Shown here one piece after another: positions 1 to 10,211 of a stretch of 64,000 nt of DNA (within the stretch, counting starts at the first letter, position 1; every line of letters begins with the position of its first letter). The stretch lies in the NCBI GenBank assembly GCA_032358165.1, contig JAALGY010000041.1, positions 2,356,001-2,420,000 of the forward strand. The letters are read 5' to 3'. The notes beneath the pieces are model-generated. The model searched no databases. It was not told the origin of the DNA and saw only the letters and a list, made by a program, of their open reading frames with translations. The DNA is from Diplosphaera chodatii (lineage: Eukaryota > Chlorophyta > Trebouxiophyceae > Prasiolales > Stichococcaceae). The translations under genes were made by a program, and so were the position numbers.

Positions 1-1252
1 CACATTGTCATGCTGCTGCAGCGTCTGGATCTGGGAGTCCCTGCCTGACAACGAGTTCGAGGTCGTTGATGTGAAGCAGGGGCACTCGCAGGCAAGTTGT
101 TGTCTGCCAATTGTCTACCCGCCGTGTACACCTGCTGTGCTGCTCTGCGCCACGTAGTGCAGCATGCCATTCGCAGGGCTACTGCAGTCGGTGCAGCGGG
201 TTTGCATGCTGATTTTGTGCAGGATGTGAAAATGGTGGCATGGCATCCGGATGGCGAGCTGCTGGCATCTGCCAGCTACGATGACAGCATCAAGCTGTGG
301 CGCGATGTTGGGGACGAGTGGGAGTGCGTCCAGACGCTGTCAGGTGGGGCTCTGCAGTATGCACATTCCTATTGGACGTTTTTGAGTGCGCCTCTGTCAC
401 CCTAATACAAGGCAGGGTGGGCCGATCTCGGCTGCAATCTGTGCCATCTGCGTGATTTCCAAAGCGAGCCTTGAACCTGTCAGAGTCGCTGGGAAATGTG
501 CGCACCTCCTGGTGCAGGGCCTGGATTGGGGCATTCCTCGACAGTCTGGGCGCTTGCCTTCGACTCAACGGGGTCCAAGATGGTCTCCTGCAGCGATGAC
601 ACCAGCTTGAAGATCTGGACTGACACGAAGGGTGAACTTCTTGTGCAACTGGGCTGCAATAAGGGCACATTTGGGACACGCCACCAAGGCTCATCTGCCA
701 AGCGCTCAAAACACACCTTACTGCACAGGGAAGCTCGGCTGGAAGCTGGAGCAGACGCTGACGGGGCACCACTCTCGCACAGTCTTCTCAGTGGACTGGT
801 CAGCAGCGGGGTGGATAGCCTCTGGTGCGGGCGACAATTCCATCTGCATTTTTGCACGGCAGCAGGCCCAGCAGCAGGAGGTGGCGGCAGCCAGCAAAGT
901 ACCACCGGAAGCATCCGCAGCGAGCCCAACTGGCAATGATGTCGCGGTAGCCGACACCTTTGCAGCCGCTGCAGCAGACGGTATGGCAGCACCTGCAGCA
1001 GATGGTGCCACACCAGCACCTCATCACAGCTATCAGCATAAAGCAGCCACACAAGAGGCGGGCTCTTCACCCACCCAGCAGCAAGCTCAGCGACAGCCCC
1101 AGCAGACGCAGAGCCTGTTCCAGCCGCTGACACAGCGCGCAGATGCCCATGCAGCAGATGTCAACTGCGTGCGCTGGCATCCCACAGACAGCAGTCTGCT
1201 GGCGTCTGCAAGCGATGACAACACGATCAAGCTGTGGCGGTTGCATTTATGA
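1..1252 (+). CDS. CIAO1: CIAO1/CIA1 WD40 protein, cytosolic iron-sulfur assembly (5' end missing)
   Basis: C-terminal part of the seven-bladed WD40 protein that, in the CIA targeting complex with MMS19 and CIAO2B, hands Fe-S clusters to cytosolic and nuclear apoproteins. Exons seen: 22-91, 223-343, 518-631, 729-1252; the 5' exons lie left of the window. The first exon reads VWIWES, then come the blade motifs [60 protein letters not shown] and finally [10 protein letters not shown], with only three residues left before the stop, as expected for the family. The intron at 92-222 starts with GC, not GT. An Ala/Gln-rich insertion of roughly 80 residues (about 860-1140) sits between the last two blades. 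The family call is firm; the exact borders of the exon after 343 could shift by a few codons. Confidence 0.9.
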
Positions 1253-2358
1253 CACCATGAACAGCAATGTGGACACCCTCGCTGCAGCGCCCTATCCAAC
1301 CATGCAGGTGCAAGCTGTGTTTCAAGGACCTTTAAAACATGCAGCACTATGCCTATGTGATTGTAATCGCACGTGGCATTCTGTTAAGATAGCTATATTC
1401 ACCAGTGGATAAACTGCATGTGCAGGTTGAGATGTATTATGCATGAGCAGGAGAAGGACGGACGTAAATATTGTGTAGGTGGTCTGGGCAAAGGAGACTC
1501 CTGCGCATTACATGGGGAGTTGCAACAGACCAGGTCTGTGCAGGAAGGCTGTGCACCACTGTGCAACAGCGCAATTATCGTGGCGAACAGTCCAAACAAC
1601 TGTAAGCCGTATGCAGCAAGAAGCCTCAAAGTCTGAGCATTCGAAATGTGTACCCTCTTCGATCAGCCAACACCACCAAGTACGCGCATGACTTGCGCAC
1701 AACTTCCAGGTTATTCCGATCTGAATTGAAACCAAACCAACACCCACCATATTGATGCACTTGGCACCCCACAGAGCCACAGAAATTGTTTTGACAAGAC
1801 ATCGGGAGTTGTGACCCGGGCACACCGCACTCAAAAATTGGGGTGGCTCACAGGAAAGGCTGGCCGCTCAAGAAGAGGCGCAGCACAGGGTTTTCGGGTC
1901 AAGGCACAGGCAGCTGCGCCAAGACGCACAAATGTTTGTTGATTGACAACGTGCTTGAATGCACTTGCCACCATTGCACACCGGCTGTAACTTCCATCAC
2001 CCCGACCACTCGTCTTGAATGGCCAGCAGATCTGAACTTCCCGCCTGGTATTGTAGACATCATGAGCGGGCAGACCACGCCGAAGACGCAGCGCCCGGAA
2101 AGAATTGTAGAATCAGGTGAGCAAGCGCCGCCGCAGCTGGGCAGCACTTGGGAATCAGGCCTTGGGAGGTCCAATGCTGCAGCTCAAACAGCACAGCACG
2201 TGAGGCAAGGCAGGAGCGCTCAACAGACGCGCACATGACAGCTGAAGTGCGGCCTTATTGGCACGCAGGACCATCCTCCGCAACAGCAGCACAGGCAGCA
2301 GGGCAATGCAGCTCGCATCCATCAGCCACTCACCTAAGCATTGAGCCTCCCGCCAGTG
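1253..2358. other. Convergent intergenic region, no gene seen
   Basis: Lies between the CIAO1 stop and the stop of the bZIP gene on the other strand. It must hold the two 3' UTRs. The open frames inside begin at non-ATG codons and show no recognisable domain or convincing splice pattern. Confidence 0.5.
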
Positions 2359-3483
2359 TTAGTGCGGAGCACGGTTGTGGGCACCATGACGAAGCATCGA
2401 AAGCTCGTGGTCGCGCTGCGCCAGCGCCCTGTTCAGCGACGCATTTGCAGCCTCCAGCTGGTTGACGCGGTGCTGCAGCTCGGTCAGCTGCTTGCGCTTG
2501 CGCTCGCTGCAACACACACAACCAAACCTGAGAACAGACGTTGGCTTGCCTGCAATCAGCTTGCCAGCCCCAAGCAGAGCAATGCGCATACTGAACTTGC
2601 AGACAAGTAGCCGGCGAGGAGATGAGCTGCGACAACAAGGCTGTGCTGAAGATGTGCAACTGCGGGTCGAGCCTGACAAGCACGGTTGCACACTGCTGCC
2701 ATATTGGGCCTGGCTTAGAAGGCAGAGTCCTCACCGGGAGGTGGCGGCGGTGGCACGGTTCTTTGCCAGACGGCGCTGCTTGCGCCGCTCAGCCGGGTCG
2801 CTGATGGTAGCCAGATCCACATCCGGCTTGCGCTTCCCGATGCGCGGGTCCTTCTTGGCTGTCGTCGGTGACGCCGAGCCCGTGAAGTCACTGCACACGG
2901 TGGAGAGCAACACCTCAGTCACTGGTTGCGCACAGTGTGTGCACCCTCACACAACAGGGTCATGTCGTGCACGATAGGCTGCAGGAGACCTCTTGATGAC
3001 AGAAAAGGACATGATGAAAGGACAAAAGGCCGCTGCCAACCAGACACAATAGGGACCATCCTATGACACAGCACAAACAAGAAGCACGGCCCAGCGGGCG
3101 CACCTCGAGGCGCCATCGCAGCTGGGCGCGTAGCAGGACGTCTGGGAGCCGCTGGAGGCCGGGGAGGCGCGCGCGGCGCCGGGCAGCTGCGCAGCATTGA
3201 TGTCCTCCAGCTTCACAAAGTCCGGGGTGCCAGCGGCGGCCGGGGAGGCCGCGCCGCCCAGGCCGCCCTGCTGCATGCCGTCGTCCAGCCAACAGCTGGC
3301 CACGTCCGCCACAACCGCCGCGGCGCTGGACCCGACGCCCATCAGCGGCGGAAAGTCGAAGCTGCCCGCCTCCAGCATGGCCATCTCGTCCATGCTGAAC
3401 GGCTCGATGCTGTCCAGCAGCCCGAAAGACTTGGACAGGTCCCCGAAGTCCGAAGCAAAGGGCGGCAGCACCTCGACCGTCAT
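2359..3483 (-). CDS. bZIP transcription factor
   Basis: Three exons on the minus strand: 3483-3104, 2890-2735, 2506-2359, all with GT-AG borders and matching phases. The N-terminal ~125 residues are acidic/Pro/Ala-rich and look like an activation region. Exons 2 and 3 together make the basic region (AERRKQRRLAKNRATAATSR, with the N-x7-R spacing) followed by a leucine zipper with heptads in TELQHRVNQLEAANASLNRA. The intron splits the invariant Arg codon of the basic region. The zipper is short and the protein ends about ten residues after it. I take the ATG at 3483; the frame stays open upstream but has no better ATG. The basic region does not let me assign a plant bZIP group. Its promoter is shared with psaL. 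Confidence 0.85.
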
Positions 3484-3884
3484 TGAACTCGTGTGGTGGT
3501 CACAAAAAGTTGCCAAGGTTGGGGACACGGACCCGGCTGGACTTGGCAGTGTGACTGTTCTCGAGTCGAGGGGCTGAAGAAGAAGCAAATGAAGCGTCGT
3601 GGGCCCGGAGGCAAGGTAAGACTGACTGGGTCCGTTGCCTGGTCAGCCTTCTTCAGCTTCAGGCTGGACACGGTGTCCCATCTCGCCATCCTGGAAGTAT
3701 CTCAGATGACGCTGTTGATTCGTCATCATGAGTTGGCTACATCCTGCGATGCAGGGTGAGTGATCAGTGCAGCCGGGGAGGTGGCAGCATCCAGGCTTAT
3801 CGCCTGCTCCCTCGGTGCGCGCAGCGTCCACAGCGCTCTCTGTTTGGCCCACAGCCCCACGCAGCCTTCCCACAGATTCCAGCC
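3484..3884. promoter_or_regulatory. Divergent promoter region between bZIP gene and psaL
   Basis: About 400 bases separate the two start codons, so both 5' UTRs and both promoters must fit here. I see no clear TATA box. The layout alone suggests possible shared control, for instance by light, but no motif proves it. Confidence 0.4.
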
Positions 3885-5460
3885 ATGCAGACGGCCATGT
3901 GCAACCGCCTGGCTGTGCCCGCCCAGCTGCAGAGGCCCAGCAGCCTGTCGGGCCTGCGCCCACGGCTGGCAGCCTCGCCGCGCCCGCTGGCCATCGCGCC
4001 CCGCGCAGCACAGGACGGCCCACCTAAGACGGTGAGGCGCAGCTGCCTGCCGGGCGGTCTCGCCCTGCACGGGGTCCCCAACATGCAGCCTTGCAGGGAT
4101 ACATATCTTTTGCAGCCTGATGCCTCCTGCAGTCTGCGAGGTTGCCCGGAGCGGTTGCTATAGTCGTTCCTGCTGTCGATGGGTGTGGCTGGTGCCCGAA
4201 TGGCAGCTCTGCCGGTCGGGACCCATCCGTGCACGGTTTGATGCTGCCTGCCTTGACCTGGTTGCAAAGTGGACTGGCCTGCTGCCGTGCAGGTGGTGCT
4301 GCCCGTGAACGGCGACCCATACATCGGCATGCTGGAGACGCCGGTGACCTCAGCGCCCATCGTGGCCGGCTACCTCAGCAACCTGCCCGCCTACCGCACC
4401 GGCGTGTCCCCACTCCTGCGCGGCGTGGAGATCGGCCTCGCACACGGCCTGCTGGTGGGTGCCATTAAACCCTGGATGCCGTGCGTCCTTCGGCGAGCTG
4501 CAAGCTGTCGCTGTTTGAATGCACCAGTAAGACTTTGTATCAGCGCCTGGACACATGGGGCAGTCGGCTGCAGTGCTCAACCCAGGGGCAGCGTCTGGTG
4601 CATGAGGTCACGGAGTGGTTTCTGTTGTCGCAGGCGACCGGCCCCTTCATCAAGCTGGGCCCGCTGCGCAACGTGGACGGCGTGGCAGAGATCGCAGGCA
4701 GCCTCTCGGCAGCAGGCCTGGTGCTGATCCTGACCGCCTGCCTCACCATCTATGGCGCAGCCAAGTTCCAGCAGGACAAGTCGGAGATCGGCGTGAAGAC
4801 GCTGTCAGGTGTGATCACCACCTCTTTAGTCGCAGAAGGCCCCGATACGTCCCCGAGGCAGAGCTGCATGCATCATCGCTGTGAGGTTGTACATGAGTCC
4901 TGCACACTGTTGCGAAGTGGTGAGGGAAAACCCTGCAGGCTGATGAAACCTTGCCCCGAGCAAGCAGCCTTTTTGTATGCGGACATCTTAGCTGCCTGCA
5001 TTTTGTGCGCAGGCCGCCCAGTGGACCGCGACCCGCTGCAGTCGTCCGAGGGCTGGCAGAAGTTCACCGGCGGGTGGCTGGTGGGCGGCCTCTCCGGCGT
5101 CGCCTGGGGCTACATCCTCACACAGATCCTGCCATACTGTGAGTACTTCGGCCGACGGCTCGTGTCATGCCTCCAAATGTGTGTGTGCATGTACGGGAGT
5201 GGTGATGGTGGTTTGCAGCGCAATAGGATGCATGCTGGCTGTGCCGTACAATGGCGGTATATTCGGGAGTGTTGCCATCGTGTCAACGTCTCACTATGAC
5301 TGTCTGCAGACTACTGAAAGGGGTGTTGGAGGAAGGGGAGCTGATGCCTGTGTGGGCGGTCACATGACACCAGCCTCCTGTACAGGCGTCATTGGTATTG
5401 ATGATTGCAGTTGACTTCGTCGGAGTTGTTGAGCAGACGAAACCTGAGCTGCAACCTTGA
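3885..5460 (+). CDS. psaL: Photosystem I subunit XI (PsaL), nuclear-encoded
   Basis: Five exons: 3885-4031, 4293-4454, 4634-4808, 5013-5138, 5411-5460; spliced CDS 660 nt, 219 aa. The first exon encodes an Arg/Ala/Ser/Pro-rich chloroplast transit peptide ending near [11 protein letters not shown]. The mature part has the hallmark PsaL strings [56 protein letters not shown] and [20 protein letters not shown], with three membrane helices. PsaL sits at the edge of PSI and, with PsaH and PsaO, forms the docking area for LHCII in state transitions and the trimerisation domain in cyanobacteria. A nuclear, intron-rich psaL is normal for green algae and plants. The last exon encodes only the C-terminal tail. 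All joins keep frame. Confidence 0.95.
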
Positions 5461-5652
5461 TCAGTGTTATGCTGTTTGCTTGCGGGGCCGTAGAGAAGAG
5501 CAACACACCCTGCAAACCAACAGTCATGCCTTCCGAAGAACATGGTAGCAACATGAATTTGTACTGCCCCTCTGTTACACTTTGTCCAGTGTTCCAAGTC
5601 AATACACCAAAGCTGCCAAAGTGTCGAGCACATTATCAGGGCAATACAATAG

Positions 5653-6924
5653 TCATATGCGGCTGCGCAAGTTGTCACCGATCAGCAGTTCGTGGTGGTC
5701 ACGCAGAACATAGGAGTTAGGGTCATTTGGTGGCGAGCCTGCTTTCTTGTCAATGACCGCATGGTGGCTGTGCCATTGCCGCCCATTCTGCATGTCGGAA
5801 ATATAGGCGCGCAACGCCAGACTGATGGACGAGAATGCGATCTGCGCAGTTTTAGCAACATCATGTCGTTGGGACATGTCAACATGTTGTGGCAGACTGA
5901 GTGTGTGAGGACTCCCAGCGACACCCAAGCAACACTCGCACAGCAATCCTGGTGTGCCCACAATTGCACCTCTTCCCACTGGATGTCCTCTGGAGCCACA
6001 AGCTGCACCTCCAGCGACTCTGGGCCAGCGCTGAAGCTGAATGGCTCTGCCAAGGCTGCCCGGAACAACAGGTAAGCCTGCAGTCATGTGGGAGATGTGG
6101 GTCACGGACAAACACATGCTAGTCGATGGCAGGTCCAGGGGCAAGGTTACAAGCACGGCAGCAAGCAGGGCCATCACACAATGCGGTGACTGTGCGACGC
6201 AACGTATTGACTTCGGAAACTGGCTGCCCGGCGCCGCCTGTGCACCTGACCAATGCGCGGGATGTCGTAGTGTGCATATGGCGCCAGGATGGTCACCCGC
6301 GCCCGCGCCTCCTCCCAAGTCTCCCGTGCAGCGCCCTCTGCAGATCAAACAGTTTGCTGACTGTCGCCTAGCTCTGGAAGCTCGCGGCACGCCTGGATCA
6401 CCTGCTTCAGCACAGCTCGACAGGTGTGTGTCACCAAGGGGAAGTCGAGCTGCACCTGCTGTGGATTCGTCCAGTTCCAGGAAACCGGCTGGGACGGTCC
6501 ACTTGCCATGGCACGGCTGGATTGCACGCCGACACAGCAGCAGTTTGCCTTCATGCTCGACAATGCAGCCAACAACCTGCAGCCACACGCGTCGCAGCAT
6601 CTGACAGCATCACATACAGGGTTTGTGGCAGACAGGTGCCCTTGATGGCTTGCACGGGCGCACTAGGCGCTTAACAGAGAGGGCTGCGCACCATCTTCGG
6701 GTTGATAAAGTCAATATAGCCGCACGAAGTGCACACATGTCGCCAGTGATCATCACCTGCGGCGGCAAGATACCTGATCGAGGGCCTGGACACCGCTGGC
6801 AGAGCCCCCGTTGTGAACACCTGCTGCAATGTGTAGATCAGCCATCACATCAGCCACATGGTTCACCTGCTGGGATCTGCATCTCCAGCCTGCCTCCGCA
6901 CATGCGGCAGAAGTTGGCTGTCAT
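5653..6924 (-). CDS. Zinc-ribbon Nudix hydrolase, NUDX23-like (FAD/ADP-ribose pyrophosphatase)
   Basis: Exons (minus): 6924-6867, 6756-6692, 6576-6456, 6337-6246, 6077-5970, 5841-5653; 633 nt, 210 aa. It opens with a zinc ribbon, C-R-M-C at residues 6-9 and C-T-S-C 23 residues on, then [19 protein letters not shown] and a Nudix box [20 protein letters not shown] (G-x5-E-x7-R-E-x2-E-E; the usual next Gly is Ala). The tail [16 protein letters not shown] is typical of plant NUDX23, a plastid enzyme that hydrolyses FAD and ADP-ribose and tunes flavin levels. The zinc ribbon is split by an intron between its two knuckles. I start at the ATG at 6924; the frame is open a further ~12 codons to an acceptor-like site near 6963, so a plastid transit exon farther upstream may be missing from this model. 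Confidence 0.85.
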
Positions 6925-8085
6925 TTTGGGCTGAGGTGGTCGCGCTGTATCTGCCTGCGCCTGCAACACAATCTCGCATCCCGTTCACGGGTCTACTTCT
7001 GTAACCTCCGGCCGAGGCGCACTCAGGATGACAGCAGGTATGTAAGAGATATACTGTGCGTGCCATGCTGTGTGCTGCGGCTGAATCAGCCTGTGCTCGC
7101 GGTGTGACGCGGCGTTCGATGAGCTGATGACTGGTTCCTCCTGCAAGCGCCCGCAGATACCGCACGCTGCAGCGGGAAACGATGCGGCAATGCCAGCTGG
7201 GCACCTGCAGTACCAGTCATACATCCTTGGGTCCACATTGACGCTACCGTCACGATGATAGGCATGTCCTACAACCACTTGGGTCCACTGCATTGACGCC
7301 GCATTGCATGATGTGCACCCACCTTCCACAGGTGCACCAACGCTGGCATATCAAACCAGACAGCCGCCCTGTTCTCGGACGTTGCCTCAAGAAACAGTTG
7401 CGTGGCTGACAGTGCCTCACGCCAAGAGCATGGGCAACCAGTCCACAGCTACCACTGCTAGGTGCCTCAGACTCGCAACTGGTACACACCGCATCAAGTC
7501 ACGGTTGCAGCGCGTGTGACACAGTCAGCGTGATCGACACGTTATACAGTCGGATTCTTGCAGCGCACAGGATGCGCTGGGCCGGCAAACATTGATGAGA
7601 TGGTCTGAGATCAAGTTCAGATTCCATTGGACGCTGCAACGATGGGTGCAGCTCATGCTCAGGTGTGGCTCATGCTACCTCGGCGCAGAAGACCACACCG
7701 TTATCATTTCTCTGCGGTTACTGGAAGACTACACTCAGGAGCTTGCACACCACCATCGGCCTGCAGGAGTCTCAGCGGATGCTCGAGGATATCATCATTG
7801 CCGGTGATTCAATGAGCGCCGACCGCTTGGTCACATCACGAAGTCTTTGCAGTTTGTGACAATCACTCCTATGCCCTGCATGCCTGTTACGACTCCCACA
7901 ATATGGCAGAAAGGTATAGCAGAATGCTTGGAAAACGCATACGACCGTGCCATGGCTAGCGCTTGCAGCATGCCTACAGGCAGCCCTGGCCACCCCATAC
8001 CGACGCCACAGTGTGCCGTCAGCATGACCATCCGTACGGTGTTAGACAGCGCCCTGTCGTGCGTGCACACGAGCGGCCTGCGTGC
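6925..8085. other. Intergenic, may hide a 5' exon of the Nudix gene
   Basis: Both flanking genes run on the minus strand, so this holds the Nudix promoter/5' UTR and the 3' UTR of glutamate decarboxylase. A transit-peptide exon for the Nudix gene would have to lie here but I could not define one. No other coding signal is convincing. Confidence 0.35.
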
Positions 8086-9690
8086 TCACGTCAGCGCCGT
8101 CTTGGAGATCAGGCGCTCCAGCTTGCGCGCCTTCTTCTCCGGATCATCTGGCAGCCCCACAGGGTTCGGGTGGCTCTTGAGATCCTCAATCGTCTGCTGC
8201 TGAGGCCGCACCGAGCCGTGCGGGCCCAGAGGCAGCTCCTTCTCGTAATTTTGTTCCAGCTGCTTCATCTGCTCTGGTGTGTAGATGAAGTGTGCATCCA
8301 GCCACTCCAGCGCGATCTGCAAGTCGTTGACGAAGATCTCGGCAGACTGGATGGAGAAGTCCTCGCGGCACAGCGCGCGCAGCACACGGATGTGCTCTGC
8401 GCCGGGGGCCAGCGTGTAGGCGGGCACCACCCACCCCCGCTCACGCATCCGGTCCGCAATGTCGAACACAGTGTAGCCGCGCGGCTCGCCATCCTTCTCC
8501 GTCAGCGAGAAAGCAACAAGCGGCAGGCCGATGTCATCGCTGACCACCTTGAAGTGGCCCAGCTCCATGATACGCTTCTTCAGGTGCCTAGCTACGGAGT
8601 CCATGTTGTGCATGAGCTTGGTGTAGCCCGGCCGCCCCAAGCGCAGGAACTGGTAGTACTGCGCGACGATGGGGGCAGCAGACTTGGAGAAGTTGAGGGT
8701 GAAGGAGATCTGGTCGATGCCCAGGTAGTTGTCATGGAACACGAGGCTGTCCGGCAGGCACTCCTTGTTGCGGAAGATGCACCAGCCCAGGCCCGGGTAC
8801 ACCAGCCCGAACTTGTGGCCAGAGGCGTTGATGGACATGACATTTGGCAGGCGGAAATCCCAGACCAGGTCCGGATACAGGAAGGGCGCCACAAAGGCGC
8901 CGCTTGCACCATCCACGTGAATGCCCACGTTCCACCCGTTCTTCTTGTTGATCTCGCCAATAAGCTTGTCCAGAGCGGCCACATCCTCAAAGGCGCCGGT
9001 GTAGGTAGTGCCCAGCACCGCGGCCACGCCGATCGTGTTCTCGTCCACTGCTGCCGCCAGCTTCTCTGGCTTGGCAACATAGCAGTCATCTGTCAGGTTC
9101 ACATATCGCGCTTCAATCTCGAAGTAGTTTGTCAGCTTCTCCCAGCACACATGGATCTCGGACCCCATGACAATGTTGGGCTTGTCAGTGGGCTTGCCCT
9201 CCTTCTTGCGGCGGTTCTGCCAGTTGCGCTTCATGGCCAGCCCGCCCAGCAGGATGGCCTCGCTGGAGCCGATGGTTGCTGTGCCGGTGGGGTGCAGCGG
9301 GTCCTCCGCATGGAACAGGTCCGCCAGCATCGCCACGCAGTTGTTCTGGATCTGTGTGGAGGAGGGGTACTCTGCCTCGTCGATGTAGTTGACGTTGCGT
9401 GCCTCGTGGATGAGCTCATCGCACTCTGGCTCCATCCACGTTGTCACGAAGGATGCCAGATTCAGCCTGGGGTTGGCGTCCAGGAGCCGAGCATCCCTAA
9501 TGAGCTGCTGCGCAACCCGAGCGGGCATGCCTGCCTCCGGAAACTTGTTGTTGTCCAAGCATGACTGACTGAAGAAGCGGCTGCCGTATGCTGGCTCATT
9601 GTAGTCATCGAAGCGCTGCTGAAACGACTCCATCTGGCGCATGTTCACCATGCGCTGCGATGGGCTGGCTGGGCCATCCTGGTCGGCCAT
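8086..9690 (-). CDS. GAD: Glutamate decarboxylase, PLP-dependent, intronless
   Basis: Single open exon, 534 aa, making GABA and CO2 from L-glutamate. Family motifs in order: LDANPRLNLASFVTTWMEPE, TIGSSEAILLGGLAMKRNWQ, KPNIVMGSEIHVCWEK, DENTIGVAAVLGTTYTG, HVDGASGAFVAPFLYPDLVW, and the PLP lysine in SINASGHKFGL (near 8810). Several stretches (TIGSSEA, ASGHKFGL, QYYQFLRLGRPGYTK, RGYTVFDIADRMRERGW) are closer to bacterial GadB than to plant GAD. The C-terminal tail is Lys/Arg-rich but lacks the Trp-containing calmodulin-binding site of land-plant enzymes. A 1.6-kb gene with no intron is out of character here, pointing to a bacterial origin or a retrocopy. The ATG at 9690 is chosen; the frame runs 11 codons further but starts there with TTG. 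Confidence 0.95.
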   Translation of the reverse strand: MADQDGPASPSQRMVNMRQMESFQQRFDDYNEPAYGSRFFSQSCLDNNKFPEAGMPARVAQQLIRDARLLDANPRLNLASFVTTWMEPECDELIHEARNVNYIDEAEYPSSTQIQNNCVAMLADLFHAEDPLHPTGTATIGSSEAILLGGLAMKRNWQNRRKKEGKPTDKPNIVMGSEIHVCWEKLTNYFEIEARYVNLTDDCYVAKPEKLAAAVDENTIGVAAVLGTTYTGAFEDVAALDKLIGEINKKNGWNVGIHVDGASGAFVAPFLYPDLVWDFRLPNVMSINASGHKFGLVYPGLGWCIFRNKECLPDSLVFHDNYLGIDQISFTLNFSKSAAPIVAQYYQFLRLGRPGYTKLMHNMDSVARHLKKRIMELGHFKVVSDDIGLPLVAFSLTEKDGEPRGYTVFDIADRMRERGWVVPAYTLAPGAEHIRVLRALCREDFSIQSAEIFVNDLQIALEWLDAHFIYTPEQMKQLEQNYEKELPLGPHGSVRPQQQTIEDLKSHPNPVGLPDDPEKKARKLERLISKTALT

Positions 9691-10211
9691 TATCGCAACT
9701 TCTGGGCTGCTGTAGGTTGACAAGTGTTGCGACCTGACACGCAGTGGTGTGTCCGGGACGACTTGCGTAATGACAGATGATGCGACAGCTACTCAGCAGC
9801 AGTGTCGGAAGGCTGTTTGTGGCACGATAATGTGAGATGCGGATCGTGCAGTTGCCATATGAGCTTTCGTATGTGGCTTCCATACCGCGTCAACAGGCTG
9901 CCAGCCGTACAATCCCGTACATTTTGTGCAGCCTGGCATGTTCGGCCGCAGATCACTCTGCGCAGCCTGGAGATGGCAACTAAGTCGGTCACCTGTGCTT
10001 AATCTTCGCTCCATGGCAGGACGAACAGGGGTGGCATGTGCAGCGTGACCAGACCATAAACCACTTTCAACTACTGGACCATTGAACCAAGTCATTACAA
10101 GATGCATCTGTGAGAGTAGCTCGAACAATGGCGGAACGGAGTCTACATCTCGCAGTGCATAGCACGCAGCGGATCATCATCACAAGCTAGTATGCGCATG
10201 TTGATCACAGC
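9691..10211. other. Intergenic: GAD promoter and 3' UTR of the C2 gene
   Basis: Between two minus-strand genes. I see no ORF, repeat or motif worth naming. Confidence 0.4.

Noticed and set aside
6757..6866. An apparent C-Q-R-C knuckle just before the Nudix zinc ribbon, with a seeming one-base frameshift or 17-nt intron.
   Set aside because: A better exon at 6924-6867 carries the true knuckle (C-R-M-C-G-G) and joins in frame to 6756 by a normal GT-AG intron, so this string is intronic chance.
7963..9564. A 533-codon open frame on the plus strand.
   Set aside because: It lies antisense to glutamate decarboxylase, is made of Arg/His/Leu/Val shadows of that gene and has no family match.
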